A DNA stretch of 64,000 nt from Byssothecium circinans (lineage: Eukaryota; Ascomycota; Dothideomycetes; Pleosporales; Massarinaceae): assembly GCA_010015675.1 (NCBI GenBank), contig ML976982.1, positions 1,346,172 to 1,410,171 of the forward strand. Reading direction: 5' to 3'. Both the position numbers and the translations under genes were made by a program. This document shows, in pieces, positions 32,397 through 43,281 of the stretch; the first letter of the stretch is position 1; each line of letters starts with the position of its first letter. The notes beneath the pieces were generated by a model. It was not told the DNA's origin and did not search any database. It saw nothing but the letters and a program-made list of their open reading frames with translations.

Positions 32397-34411
32397 TCAC
32401 GAATACTCCTCCTCATCAAAATCATCGAAAATCCAGTGCTCAAGGGTCCTCGTTCTCTCCTCTTCAGTCTCAGCTCCCTCAAGCGAATCGGCCTTCAGCT
32501 TGATTTCTCGTTGCTTTATTTCATCATACAGCTCTAAGGGCACCCACCCCTCAGTCCCAACGCCGACAATGTCCCTGCAAGTCTGAAGCAGATCGTCCAC
32601 CTCACTCTGTGCAGCCTGTAACCTCAAACACTCCTTCACCTCGTCTTCTGTGAAACTGATCGGGCAAGGAGGGATCGTGTTGCCGCTTGAGCTCGATGTC
32701 ACGGTGGCAATTTCGGACCAGTGTTGTGTCAGGTGAATGAGGTCGGCTTTGAGGGTTACGTTGTCTCCTTCCCATGGGTTACTCGCGTGGACGAACAGTT
32801 TACGTCTTAAAATGCCAAAGTCGTGGGCTAGGGCATCGTAGTGCGTTTCGTTAAATTTCGCGCTCATTGCAACATAGAGATAATGGAGTTGACGCTTCTG
32901 AAGTAGCAAAACCTGCTCCAATTGCTCCCTTTCGCCTAGTTCATCGAAGTTGGGGGGTAGTTCAGGGGTAACTAGCGATTCCGACACGCTGTCGCCGTAG
33001 TTCTGGAAGCTGTTTGGGATTCCACATTGCAGATAGAGCGGTAGTATTACGCAATGTTGCCTAAAGATGCAGGTATAAAGTCAGTGAAACTCGTCCAGGG
33101 GAGTATTAGTGTGGGTTGTTTTGAACTATCCACACAGCTGTTCGAGAGCCGCGTAGTCGGCAGACGCAATTGCAACCAAGAGTTACGTACCAGTCAATTA
33201 GACCAGTGATCTCGAAGTCATCAGAGATAAAAACATTGTTGGGTTGGAGATCGGGATGCCTTAGCGTTGGGCGAATTAGAGCGTCGTTGCCGCTCGGGAT
33301 GAGATGAGGCGCAACTCGCAGGTATTTGTTCAGATTTTCCAGATGCTCCGAGGGTGACTGCTTTTGATAGTTGAAAATCTCTCGATGCAGACGTTGGAAG
33401 GGGTGAAGCGAATGGCCAAACTTTGTGAGATACGCGATCTCCTTTTTGGCGCCGGCTGTCATGGTGGCTACTAGATCTGTGTCTTTTGAATGTTAGTCAA
33501 GGACGCGGAAAAGGTGAATTTTAGGGTGTGAATGAATGAGTTGATACGTACATGGTCCACGATCAGTCTGAATATTGAGTCTCTTTCCGTACCACAGGTC
33601 AAGTCTCGTTTCAGGACCAACGCAAAAGCGACTTTGCCCTGCAGAATCGGCAACGGGAACGTCAACTTTGTTGAATCCAACTTTGAGATCCTTGGCATAG
33701 TACAGGCTACCGCTTGCTGGCAACGGGAGAGCGAACAGTCGAGACTCCAATTCGACGAGTTTCTTGACAACTCTTATTCTAGCCTTTTCAGGCAGGTCAA
33801 ACCAGACGTCTCCCAAGTTCGTGCCGCGCATAAGCTCCATGAAGAGGTATTCGGTGCCAGCAGCGTTTTCCGATGTAGCCGAATAACTATAGATCTTGGG
33901 GACTGGTATACCGTGCGAGTGGAGAAAATCCATCGTCGCAACTTCGCTAGCCACGACCAGGTGCTTTGGCTCTGTAACAGGGTATGGGATGCGCCCAACA
34001 AATTGAAAGCCATCGCGCATAGTGATCAAGAAAGTTCGATTGAAACCTCCTTCGGCAAGCTTTTCAAAACGAACTACATCATCTACATTCTGGTTGACGG
34101 CTGCAGCCGCGAAGCGCTTGAGTTCTGCGACGTTGAACACACGTCTTCTTTCAGAATGCTTCAGGGCGTCGTTCCATCTTCAGGTCATAGTTAGTCATAG
34201 TAACGATCTTAGGGAAAGTGGGGCTAACAAACATCCATCAACCTGACGTATACTCGTATAACTCATTACGCTCCTTCATTGAGTGGCCATCCAAAGAACG
34301 AGACGGTTCTGTGAAGAGCCTTCTGGCTCCTGGGGATGAGACCGATAGTGGAAGAGAACGGGAGAATGAATAGAGAGCTGGACGGCGAATGAAGGGGCGA
34401 TAAAACGCCAT
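32397..34411 (-). CDS. AIM9-like APH-family phosphotransferase, probably mitochondrial
   Basis: Four exons: 34248-34411, 33552-34177, 33191-33476, 32397-33060, all in phase; 579 residues. What look like three separate ORFs are therefore one gene. The first exon encodes a basic, Ser/Arg-rich presequence (MAFYRPFIRRPALYSFSR). The kinase-like fold follows: FEKLAEGGFNRTFLITM (ATP loop), SEVATMDFLHSHGIPVPKIY, the catalytic loop RHPDLQPNNVF (about residue 335) and GLIDWQH with the metal-binding Asp. A helical, acidic C-terminus ends in FDDFDEEEYS. This layout is the fungal APH/AIM9 group (altered inheritance of mitochondria). The substrate is unknown. The exon 1-2 junction lacks a motif (SGRW) I would expect, so that boundary is less sure. 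Confidence 0.8.
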
Positions 34412-35988
34412 AACATAATCGAGAAGAAAAATATGGAACAAGGGAGAATGTTTGGTCACTGCAGTGGAGTCCCAATCTATAGGAGAAGAGACTGTAGTGA
34501 GGTGGGAGGTGGCCAGGGAAAAAGGTACAACAGGTGCGATTTGAGATCGGGGACTTTGGTGAGGCCAATATGCACGACTAATTCTTTATAATGCACTAAG
34601 AAAGATGGGAATCACCTTTTTCGAGAGAGTTATAATCGTGATGGAGGTATTGAGTTAGGACTGAGGAGGATGGCTTGGAGTTCAAGATCAACCCGCGGAT
34701 GGCACAACAACGCTAGCCCAAGCTCGGTCGCTTCTAAAACTCTCACGGACCCTTGCTCATTTACCTCAAAACCTCACAGAAGATGGCGAGCTTTGCGTTC
34801 GATATTTTTTTCTTTGCAGAACCTTTTCAAACAACCCCATAGCCCCCTTTTCTAATATCCACCAAGATATTATTGGAGGCTTACTTTTAATACTAGCAGG
34901 ACGGCAGGTAGACTTGGATGACCTATAATTATAATTTAAAGGCGATAAAATATAGTACATCTAAGATACAGAGCTACTAACTACCTCAACCCCCAGAATA
35001 TAACAAGTTTCAAAAACCTCCAAGAAATACTCACAAGTACAAACACGACTAAATCCACATTAAAAGTAATAGCAGCACAACTCTCTTAAAACAACATCCT
35101 AAATTCCCTCTACACTATTTTGAAATAAATCTATATAGATCATAAACTCGAACTGTATTTCCACCCTCTCATTATCATCTCCCAATCAGGATCAAATTGG
35201 CCTGTTAGATGTTAGGCTGTAGCTTCTTTGCCGCTTTGTGAAGTGCATATATAGCTTTTAAAGATCTGCGTGCACTAGAGCGGCTCGTCAAAGGGGGTCG
35301 GTCAACTGCTCCATGATGCAGCGAAGTAGACATCGTCAGAAATAGTCTCGACAACGGTGGGTACGATACCTAGCGCTAGGTCGCGGCCTTTCACCCGAAG
35401 GTTGAAGTCCGACAAGAAGACTAAACTGTGGCAACGATGGTCCGGGTCGCTCAGTCGAAAAAGGAAAGCAGTGTGATGAACCAGTCTATCGAGAGCGCAT
35501 GGAACACCAGAAAGTACTTTGGGGGAACCAGGAGACGGTGGGTAGACTTAATAAAGGAGTATTTGAACCATGGGCGACAAGAACGAAAACATCACGATAT
35601 CTTTGATCAACGGGGGAAAGGCAACCAGTGGAGAAGGGTGAAAGACACTGTTAGCTTGGGTCACCTTTTTTCACTGGGTGCTTGTGATGGTATTAGGATA
35701 CCGCCCACATGAAGCAGCCAGAAACATCCATTACTATTACTTCAATCTTGATCGACCGTAGGGTTTAAAGGAAGAGACAATGCTTCACCAGCACCCGCGT
35801 AGCTACCGTCCTTGCTGAAGCCCCCAACTCCAACCATTCCCCGCAATGCAGAAAGAAAACATGATACAGACCGTATCTTGGGTATCTCCGGAAAAAGACG
35901 CCAGTACGCCTTGATCAATGCTTTTGTTGTTGGGACCCTGTCACACTGATGCTTTTGTGTTCGTCCCCGCCTTCCGCTCTTCCGCTCT
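34412..35988. other. intergenic with AT-rich island
   Basis: About 34790-35210 is clearly A/T-rich with stops in every frame and looks like decayed, possibly RIP-affected repeat sequence. A string CCCCCTTTTCT-ATCCACC near 34840 is also seen near 28990. A 94-codon frame at 35428-35712 has no family features. No RNA gene seen. Confidence 0.45.
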
Positions 35989-37495
35989 TCAGACTTGGGT
36001 CATGATGCTTGCCAGGCCCATCTCATCCATCTCCACACCGATCACCTGCGCAGGGGTCTGTGAAAGACTGAGGATATCTGGCGTGTGGGTCTCAACGGCT
36101 TCCTCCGTAAGAGCCACACCGCCATCCACTTCAACCTCGCTACCCTCAGAGATGCAGGAGTAGACCGTAAAATCCGAGTCGCGGGTGCTCGTACTTCCTT
36201 CTTCGCTCTCGGCTACATGCCCTTGACGCTGTTGGTGTGCGCTCGGTGGCAGACTGACATCCTCGAAGCCGCCTGAAATACCGTTGCGTAGATCGTTGCG
36301 CTCCTTCTGCCTCCTTACCCGCCGCAGAGCTCCGATATCGAATTCGCCCATAGAAGATCCACCATTCACATCACGAGCCATACCGGTGCGGGACAGTGGA
36401 AGCGTAATGTTTGAACCTTCAGAGCTGGATTCGCGCGACTGACGGAAGATACCTTGAAAGGCGGTTTTGAGACCATCTCGAGAGAACATGCGAAGACGGG
36501 AAAGATCACGAGCAAGCTCGCCAGAGGACTGGTAGCCTAGCTTGTAGAAGCGACGGCGGTGGCGGCTCTTAGAAGCCAGATTATCGATGTCGGATTGGGT
36601 CGTCCTGAAGGTGACCACGCTACACTCGGAAGATGGTGGGTTGGTGGAGTATATCATGTCGGTAGAGAGCGGTGAGAGTTCCAAGGGAGTTGGAGGCGGC
36701 ACAGGCTTGCGGAGGCCGATAGTACGTGCGACCTCTGCAGATTTAATGGTGAGGGTAGAAATCTCCCAGTCAGCGAGGGGAGGAATTTCATTGCCGTATA
36801 CAGCGTCAAAGGATAGGTAGATACGCTGAGACAAGTGGGGACGGCAAGTGTGGCATGCGCGGAAGGAGCAACGGGTCAGAGCCTGTAACTGTCAGTTGGC
36901 TTTCAATCGACTCAGCCGGAAAAGGTCGCAATGTTCGGTCGAGTCTCGCAACACATCTGAACTTTGACCTGTGGAAAGCACAATCAGGCGTTTGACTTGT
37001 TTTGCTTACCTTCTCTTCTTCCACAATGCTGTTCAACGCTCCATCATTGTTCGAAGGACTCTCCTCGGCCGCGGCCAGCTTCTCCGCCGCCTGATTCGCC
37101 TCAGTGCCCTGCGTCGCATCCGCAACGGCCTGATTGAGCGCTCGCTTGAGGATCTTGAGCTTCTCCAGTTGCTCATCCGTGTACTTGCCCTCCTCGGCAC
37201 TCACGATGACCGATTCGCTTAGGCCGATCAACTCCAGTTCACAGCGCAAATCTGACTTTGGCCACTCATCGTTCTTCTCGCCCGGTTCAACTCGATCGGA
37301 GTCCTGACGGCATTGGTAGAGGAACCCCATGGCTGGAAGTCGTCCGCAAACAGCGCAGTGCCCTTCTTCGCCGAGATACACGCGCTCCATGGAAATGTGC
37401 GTGCAACTGGGGACGCGAGCCCGCTTTACGGCAGCGCGGGCCTTGAGCGTGTCAGCTAGAACCGCGACATCGATGTCGACGGCACCTACTTTCAT
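35989..37495 (-). CDS. conserved fungal protein with CxxC clusters, unknown function
   Basis: Two exons, 37010-37495 and 35989-36882, phase 0, intron 127 bases. Product 459 residues. The first 60 residues contain PSCTHIS, EEGHCAVCGRLP and FLYQCRQD; just after the splice come RCSFRACHTCRPHLSQRIYLSFDAVF-like residues. These cysteines (C-x2-C, C-x3-C-x2-C type spacing) suggest one or two structural zinc sites brought together by splicing. A helical Lys/Glu/Ala middle (about 100-160) separates them, and the C-terminal 280 residues are Ser/Arg-rich and probably disordered. I see no signal, membrane or catalytic motif. The pattern RACHTCRP looks familiar from uncharacterised Pezizomycotina proteins. 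It is close to, and divergent from, the Mpv17-like gene. Confidence 0.75.
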
Positions 37496-38747
37496 GGTGT
37501 GCGCTTTCTTCGCTTTGGGTAAAGATGTAGGTGCGGATGAAAGCGATGAACGTCCGTTTGGTGCAATTTCCTAGCTATTCCCTATGTAACTGTGTAGCTG
37601 GTAAGCCTTGCGCATTGAGCGCGTTTGGATACAGGTAGAGGGTAATCGGCAATGGCGGGTTGGAGACGTAAGGTGGTACCTACGGATGAATGAGGAAGGC
37701 GTAGACTGGAGGCCACCGACGGCGCCCTAGTCTGCGATGGAGTAATTTGGTATATGGAGTGAAGTCATAGGATGAGGTTTGCAGAGGCGCAGAGCGTGGA
37801 ATTGTTGTGGTGGTGTGCGAAGTGACTGGTTTGACGGCTTGGCAACAGCAAACGGAATCCACGACTACCACATTCTTCTTCCATCTCTTACTCCATGACC
37901 GGAAAGGCACGAGAAAACAATCACAGCATGATGATGACCAGAGTTGAGCGAACATATATGGATTGTGGGAGTAAATGGTGGGCAGATTTGAGGTTTGGCG
38001 AAAGTGACGAGACTTGGGGTGCTAGGAGACGACGCAGAGAATGTGGTACAAACCCGCACAAACCATTGTTCCATGCGACCTCGCATCGTCTTGTGAGTGT
38101 CGGAGTCACCCAGTGGCATCATTACGAAGTTCTGAGGCACATTGTGGACTGTGAGCGTCTTCTCTTCCAGATTAGATGAGGAGCATCATCTTCGGCGCCC
38201 GCATCGCACGCCAGGGACCACGTCCCCATGCGCAGCACATCTCCTTCCCTCAGCACCTCTCTCGCAGAACCTGCCGCGAGCCACTGGACTTGTACGTCGC
38301 AACATCTGCCGTAGTACCAGCAGCGTCCGTCTGGCAGCGGCATCCCGCAGTGAGCACCTGTTCACACTGGTCCCCTTCTTCAATTCTTCATCGAGCTTCA
38401 ACTCTAGCTTCTTTCTCAAATCCAAGTCGGCACGGATTGCAGGGTTAGGACACGCAAAGCATATGTGGATTAGAATCTTGTGCCGTGTTGGTTGAGACGA
38501 CAGTTGATGTCGACAGAGGCGCATCTCCTGCGCTAGCCATGTTTGGACTGACAACAACAATGCTGTCTGTGCACTCCCAGCCTTCCGACTCCCGAGGTCA
38601 ACCGGCAACCATCAACGCTTCTCTGCGCGCAACACCCCCTCGGCTTTGATTGTTGTCGTCGCATCCACTCCATCGACCGTTCGTACTCCGTCGTAACTCG
38701 CCCACCGTATATCGCTACCGCACGTGGTTGCCCTCCAACGCGACAAG
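37496..38747. other. unresolved minus-strand coding-like region in divergent spacer
   Basis: Between two diverging genes, minus-strand segments read like exons: about 38340-38455 (IRADLDLRKKLELKLDEELK), 38170-38300 (DVQVQWLAAGSAREVLREGD; RMGTWSLACDAGAEDD) and 37980-38140 (TVHNVPQNFVMMPLGDSDTH). A 50-base GT-AG intron (AG|gtgctc ... cggcag|A) joins the first two in phase; the join to the third is not clear, and ATG GCT AGC near 38540 could be the start. I cannot fix one model and do not recognise the family. Confidence 0.35.
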
Positions 38748-39973
38748 ATGGCGTCGGTCAAGTTCGAGAAGGAGACAACTGCCGCACTCGCGGACGCAGC
38801 TGGCGTGGCCGGAGGTAAAGAGAAGGACCTTCTCAAGGACGTTGGCAATGCAATCACGAAGGCCGGTACGCCAAACGGTTACCTTGCCGTGCGTATACCC
38901 AATTGCCTTCACGCGACAACACATTCTGATATGGATTGTACTAGGCCTACCTAAAACAGCTCCAATCGAACCCCCTACGGACTAAGATCTTGACAAGTGG
39001 CACACTATCTGGTATGCGCTCAATCAAACACTCTGAAAACGAAGCATTAATTTCTGGCTTCACAGGTCTACAAGAGTTTCTCGCGTCATGGATCGCGCAT
39101 GACCGATCAAAATCAGGGTGAGAAATTGTCGAATTCGGGGTTGAAAGACACTTGCTGACCCGTTGTAGTATGTACAAGGACGGGGGCGTCTGGGTTCCGA
39201 GCTTCTTGCTTTCCCACCATTCCAGTCGCTGCGACGTCTCGAAAAATGTGGCCAAACTGGAGACTCACCTTGGGCAGGAAACTATTTCACTTCACGTGTT
39301 CCAAAAATGGCACTGTATGGCGCCTTCATCAGCGCCCCCCTTGGTCACGTTTTGATCAGCATCCTCCAGAAGATCTTCCAGGGCCGCAAAAGCTTGAAGG
39401 CCAAGATCCTCCAGATTCTCGTCAGCAACTTGATTGTGAGTTCTAGTGTGGCTTTGTAAGTCTTCAGTTTGCTGATTTCCGCAGATCTCGCCCATCCAAA
39501 ACTCCGTGTACCTCATCTCCATGGCCCTCATTGCTGGCGCACGCACATACCACCAGGTGAAGGCAACCGTCAAGGCTGGCTTCATGCCTGTTATGAAGGT
39601 CAGCTGGATCGTCTCGCCAATCTCGCTGGCGTTTGCTCAGCAATTCCTACCCGAGCATACGTGGGTTCCTTTCTTCAACATTATCGGTTTCATCATCGGC
39701 ACCTACATCAATGCACACACCAAGAAGAAGAGGCTTGCAGCCCTCAGGCGGAAGCACTATGGCGACGGCAGTGGACGGGGTGGAAGACCTGGTGACGATT
39801 ATCCGACCGTCGGCCGACCGGGAGACAACTACCCCACAGGAGGACGCCCGGGAGACAACTACCCCACAGGAGGACGCCCGGGAGACAGCTACCCCACAGG
39901 AGGACGCCCAGGCGACAGCTACCCGCCAGGAGCGCGACCGGGTGATGGCTATCCTCCTCGACGCGATTATTGA
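38748..39973 (+). CDS. Mpv17/PMP22-family membrane protein with RPGD repeat tail
   Basis: Five exons: 38748-38888, 38945-39011, 39066-39117, 39278-39435, 39485-39973; about 301 residues. The middle has the Mpv17/PMP22 pattern: AYLKQLQSNPLRTKILTSG, LQEFLASWIAHD, then VPKMALYGAFISAPLGH, HTWVPFFNIIGFIIGTYIN. Members sit in peroxisomal or mitochondrial inner membranes and form small channels; which membrane is not clear here. Joining exon 3 to exon 4 with canonical sites leaves one base too many: AAATCAGGGTGAG at 39111-39121 would need GG rather than GGG. This is either a base-call or real frameshift, or I have the site wrong. The C-terminus carries a ten-residue repeat (see repeat entry). The start at 38748 has a good context (ACAAGATGG). 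Confidence 0.75.
39782..39960 (+). repeat. coding 30-base minisatellite, RPGD-x-YP repeat
   Basis: Six copies of a ten-residue unit (G-R-P-G-D-[DNSG]-Y-P-[TP]-[GV]) close the Mpv17-like protein. At DNA level the two central 30-base units (39839-39898) are nearly identical and the outer ones diverge, a pattern of slippage or unequal crossing over in a coding region. Copy number is likely to vary between strains. Confidence 0.85.
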
Positions 39974-40898
39974 ACGCTGATGTAGCAACGACGATGCCTG
40001 ACGATTTTCCATTACGCACGATAATCGTCATGTCTGACGTTTACTTGCTATCAAGTGCCACGCTACAAGTGCCCCCCGCGGAGACAACAAACGTAATGGA
40101 CGGGAGGAGAAGGCAGTCACCTTACAGCCGCGTTTGATCTGGGAGCGTATTGCCGCTTCGCCATAGCAGCCTTGCTACGCAAAGGCGAACATTTGTAAAT
40201 TTTTTCATCCTATCTTGATGAATTGGAGGCTGCCCCGGTGTCCATCATGGCCCTACAATTACATATTTTACACTGAATCTTCCTCTAGCCTCAATCATTA
40301 CCTTGCTTCATATTCTTCCAGTCTAGCGAACTTTACCCGCCAACCTACCGTCATGCTGTCTGCCAGCGCGCCATTTGCTTACGTCACGATGTCACAGGAC
40401 GCATTCAGCCGTTGGTCGAGTATTATCTCTGGACTATAATCGCCGTGGTCTCTACCTCGAGCACAGGCTCATCCCTAGCGTGTATACCTCCACGCCGGGG
40501 TGCAGCACGATTCAGTAAAACAGATCAGTCACGGCAGCGCTTAACTTTGTTCTCCTCGCTATTCTGCATCTTAGTCCAATGGATTGAGATAGTCACAGTC
40601 TGCCCCAACTTCGGCCCGTTCCACAAGATACACGAGTGGTTCGGTCGCGGAGCACAAACAATTGACGTGTCTCGCTGTACCGAACGTCCTCTGACCTAGT
40701 CAGTCCAAGAGGGGCAAACTGGCTACGCGACTTAGCTTATTTCCATGGCACAGGAAGGATTGGCTTGCCCCATTTTATAAAATATATCGGCGGCAGCTAT
40801 ATAAACACGGCATCGCTGAGGCTCAGGAGATATTTTCGTTTTTTTCTCACGAATGGCTACACCACTAGGCCTAGTCTCATCGCCTCACACCAGCACTC
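39974..40898. other. intergenic, no gene seen
   Basis: Two overlapping plus frames (40215-40699) lack recognisable content. A TATATCGGCGGCAGCTATATAAAC region at 40782-40804 provides a TATATAAA box about 100 bases before the SprT/BTB gene start. Confidence 0.5.
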
Positions 40899-42878
40899 AT
40901 GGCGTTCAGCTCCGCCCTATCTCCACATGCTGCTGATCTTTCCTTGATTAGTAAACGTTACTCCCCTTACCATCCATGTCAGCAATACCAGCACGACTCC
41001 GAGCCAGACTCGTACTACCGCCAGCCTCCTTCACGTGGGCCAAGGCCTCCGACAACTATCGCCCTGAAATTACAGGACCCTCGAATCAAGTGTGAAAGGA
41101 ACCTTGGCTGGAGTATTGATTGGGCGGTTGCTGTCATCGTTGATCACTTGGATAGTAAGAACTCGCCTGATGCAGCTGCTGTACTAAAGAATATCCGGAT
41201 TCGGGCTGCCAACCTTGAAAGAGAAGGATACGCGGGAGAGATTCCGCATCGCATTTTTAACAAGCTTGACGAGGTGCTCTTCGCGGGCCACCTCAAGCAC
41301 GCGGTCTATCTCGATCTTCGCAACCTTGGCCCCGACGTGTCCGGCAGCACGCACACTCAAGGCTGGGGACCCGATGCCAAGATCAAGAGGGTGTCTATCA
41401 TTTTGAATGGTGGCATCCTTCAAGAAGCGCAGTCCAAGGACATTGTCGCCGCCCTCATTCACCACATGATCCACGCCTACTTTCTCATTGCATGTGGGCC
41501 CCAGCAGGAAAAGGAAGTAGCATACGGTCGCCTAGCCCACGGTCTTCCTTTCGGCAAGATCATGATGACTATCAAGAGGCTCTCGGCAGCCAACAAACGG
41601 CCTCTCACATCGCTCGATTTCGGACACTCCATCGGCGAGCCCCGTCACTTCTACGATGAATACCGCTACCAACGCCGTACGTACCAGCGATACCGCGGAA
41701 AGGAGAAATGGTACTGTAGTCACTGCACCTCCAGTGTCGAACCTCTGAGCACCAATGAAATTGAAGACTGGTATAATGGCGTCTGTAAGCCCCTTGTCGA
41801 TCTTCCTGAGTCACTGCGTACATCCACTGTCAAAGTCTTCAACGACCGTCGCCATCACATCGAAGAAGTGCCGCGTGGCGAAGCTGAGCCCTCCACTTCC
41901 TCCAACGAGTTCATCTTTGCCGATGGATCCGTCCTAGTCCCTGCCTCCAAAATCGACAACTACTTCAGCATCGCCCGTGCGTTCGAGAAGGCTGGTGGAA
42001 GGTACCTCGAGATCCATGAAGACGTCGCCAGGGACACGTTCGAACGTTTCCTCGAGCTCTTGCACACCGCTTCGTACAGCCCGGATCCAAAGCACATTGT
42101 GCGTACAGGCAACAGAGGGCCGCCTGTCATCAAAGCTATTACCGGGGGATCGGAACCATACATCTTATCCGACATCAAGATGTATAAGATGGGTGCACTC
42201 ATGAACTTTGCCGAGCTCAAGGACATTGCACTCGAACGCATGTACAGACACGGCGTTACGCACGAGAATCCCGTTGCGCTTCTCAAAGAAATCTATGACG
42301 GCAATGAACCGGATCAAGATGTCAAGACGTGGGTGCGCAAGTTCCTCATACGTGTTCCTTGTGGCGAAGGGGGAGATTGGATGAGCATTGGAGCTGGCAT
42401 GGGGAGGGGCCCAGCGACAGAACCTAGTAACCTTGCGAAATTGGAGAGCGACATCTTGGGGTTCAAGGCGAGTTTCCTTGACCTGCTGGAGGATAGTACG
42501 GCATTGAAGTATGAGGTAGGGCAGGCGAGAAGGGAACTGCTTGCTAACAACGTTTATGCTCCGGCGGCGTTGTATCCAGGCGGCCTTGCTGTGGCACAGG
42601 TTACTAGGCCACTCAGTCCGCCGGCCATGTCTCCGTATGTGCACCCGATGAGCTTGGGAGGCTTGGGTATGGGCGGATTGGGAAGACAGATGATCGGATG
42701 GATCAGTCCTGGGGAGGCTGCTGAGAGGGAGAGGCTGGCGGAGCGGAGGGCGGCGGCACAGGTTCAAGCGCAAGCGCAAGCTCAAGTTCAAGCTGCTGTT
42801 GCTACGGCGGCGGCAAATATGGTTGGGGCTGGGGAACCATTTTATGATGGATTCGATGATGGGCCGTATTGGCCTTGA
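40899..42878 (+). CDS. SprT-like / BTB protein with altered metalloprotease motif
   Basis: Single exon, 659 residues. The first half has a SprT-like zinc protease fold: RIFNKLDEVLFAGHL, VSIILNGGIL, then LIHHMIHAYFLIACG (188-192), GRLAHGLPFGKIM and a half zinc ribbon KWYCSHC. The canonical metalloprotease motif is HExxH; here it is HHMIH, so the general base Glu is His. The metal ligands may remain but classic catalysis would fail. The second half (about 330-470) resembles a BTB fold (EFIFADGSVLVPASKIDNY, RDTFERFLELLHTA, LMNFAELKDIALERMY). The C-terminus is Gly/Met/Ala/Gln-rich. SprT relatives repair DNA-protein crosslinks, but a BTB-fused inactive form more likely has a binding role; that is inference. 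Confidence 0.8.
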   Translation: MAFSSALSPHAADLSLISKRYSPYHPCQQYQHDSEPDSYYRQPPSRGPRPPTTIALKLQDPRIKCERNLGWSIDWAVAVIVDHLDSKNSPDAAAVLKNIRIRAANLEREGYAGEIPHRIFNKLDEVLFAGHLKHAVYLDLRNLGPDVSGSTHTQGWGPDAKIKRVSIILNGGILQEAQSKDIVAALIHHMIHAYFLIACGPQQEKEVAYGRLAHGLPFGKIMMTIKRLSAANKRPLTSLDFGHSIGEPRHFYDEYRYQRRTYQRYRGKEKWYCSHCTSSVEPLSTNEIEDWYNGVCKPLVDLPESLRTSTVKVFNDRRHHIEEVPRGEAEPSTSSNEFIFADGSVLVPASKIDNYFSIARAFEKAGGRYLEIHEDVARDTFERFLELLHTASYSPDPKHIVRTGNRGPPVIKAITGGSEPYILSDIKMYKMGALMNFAELKDIALERMYRHGVTHENPVALLKEIYDGNEPDQDVKTWVRKFLIRVPCGEGGDWMSIGAGMGRGPATEPSNLAKLESDILGFKASFLDLLEDSTALKYEVGQARRELLANNVYAPAALYPGGLAVAQVTRPLSPPAMSPYVHPMSLGGLGMGGLGRQMIGWISPGEAAERERLAERRAAAQVQAQAQAQVQAAVATAAANMVGAGEPFYDGFDDGPYWP

Positions 42879-43281
42879 TTGGTGGGAGGCTGGGATGGAT
42901 GAAGATGTGCCATTCGATGGATTTGAGTTGAGGGGGAGAGATGTTATATCGTAAGGTTAGTTGCATGTACAGATGAGATAACGAAAGATTTGATATAATG
43001 GTATGTGCCTTCTTATGTTTCAGTTGTACATAATGTAATATCAGTGCACAAACCTCGGGACGGGATAGCAGTTGCCACGTGATCAACGATCCCAGACATC
43101 TGGACCACCGCCCCACCTGATACCTGCAGTCCGCCGGCTACTCAAGACAACAGCGCCTTCTTTCTACATTCACGCATTTCAGCGTGCTCCACTCCTTCAC
43201 GATGACATGAACGCTACGCGGAGATGAGTTTTCCTCACTCCACCATTCTCCCTTCAATGTCACTGTGCCACTCGCTACACC
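42879..43281. other. intergenic, no gene seen
   Basis: 3' region of the SprT/BTB gene and leader of the next gene. No strong element beyond a CT-rich leader at about 43150-43200. Confidence 0.5.

Noticed and set aside
35428..35712. 94-codon plus ORF
   Set aside because: No family features, isolated between AT-rich sequence and a 3' end.
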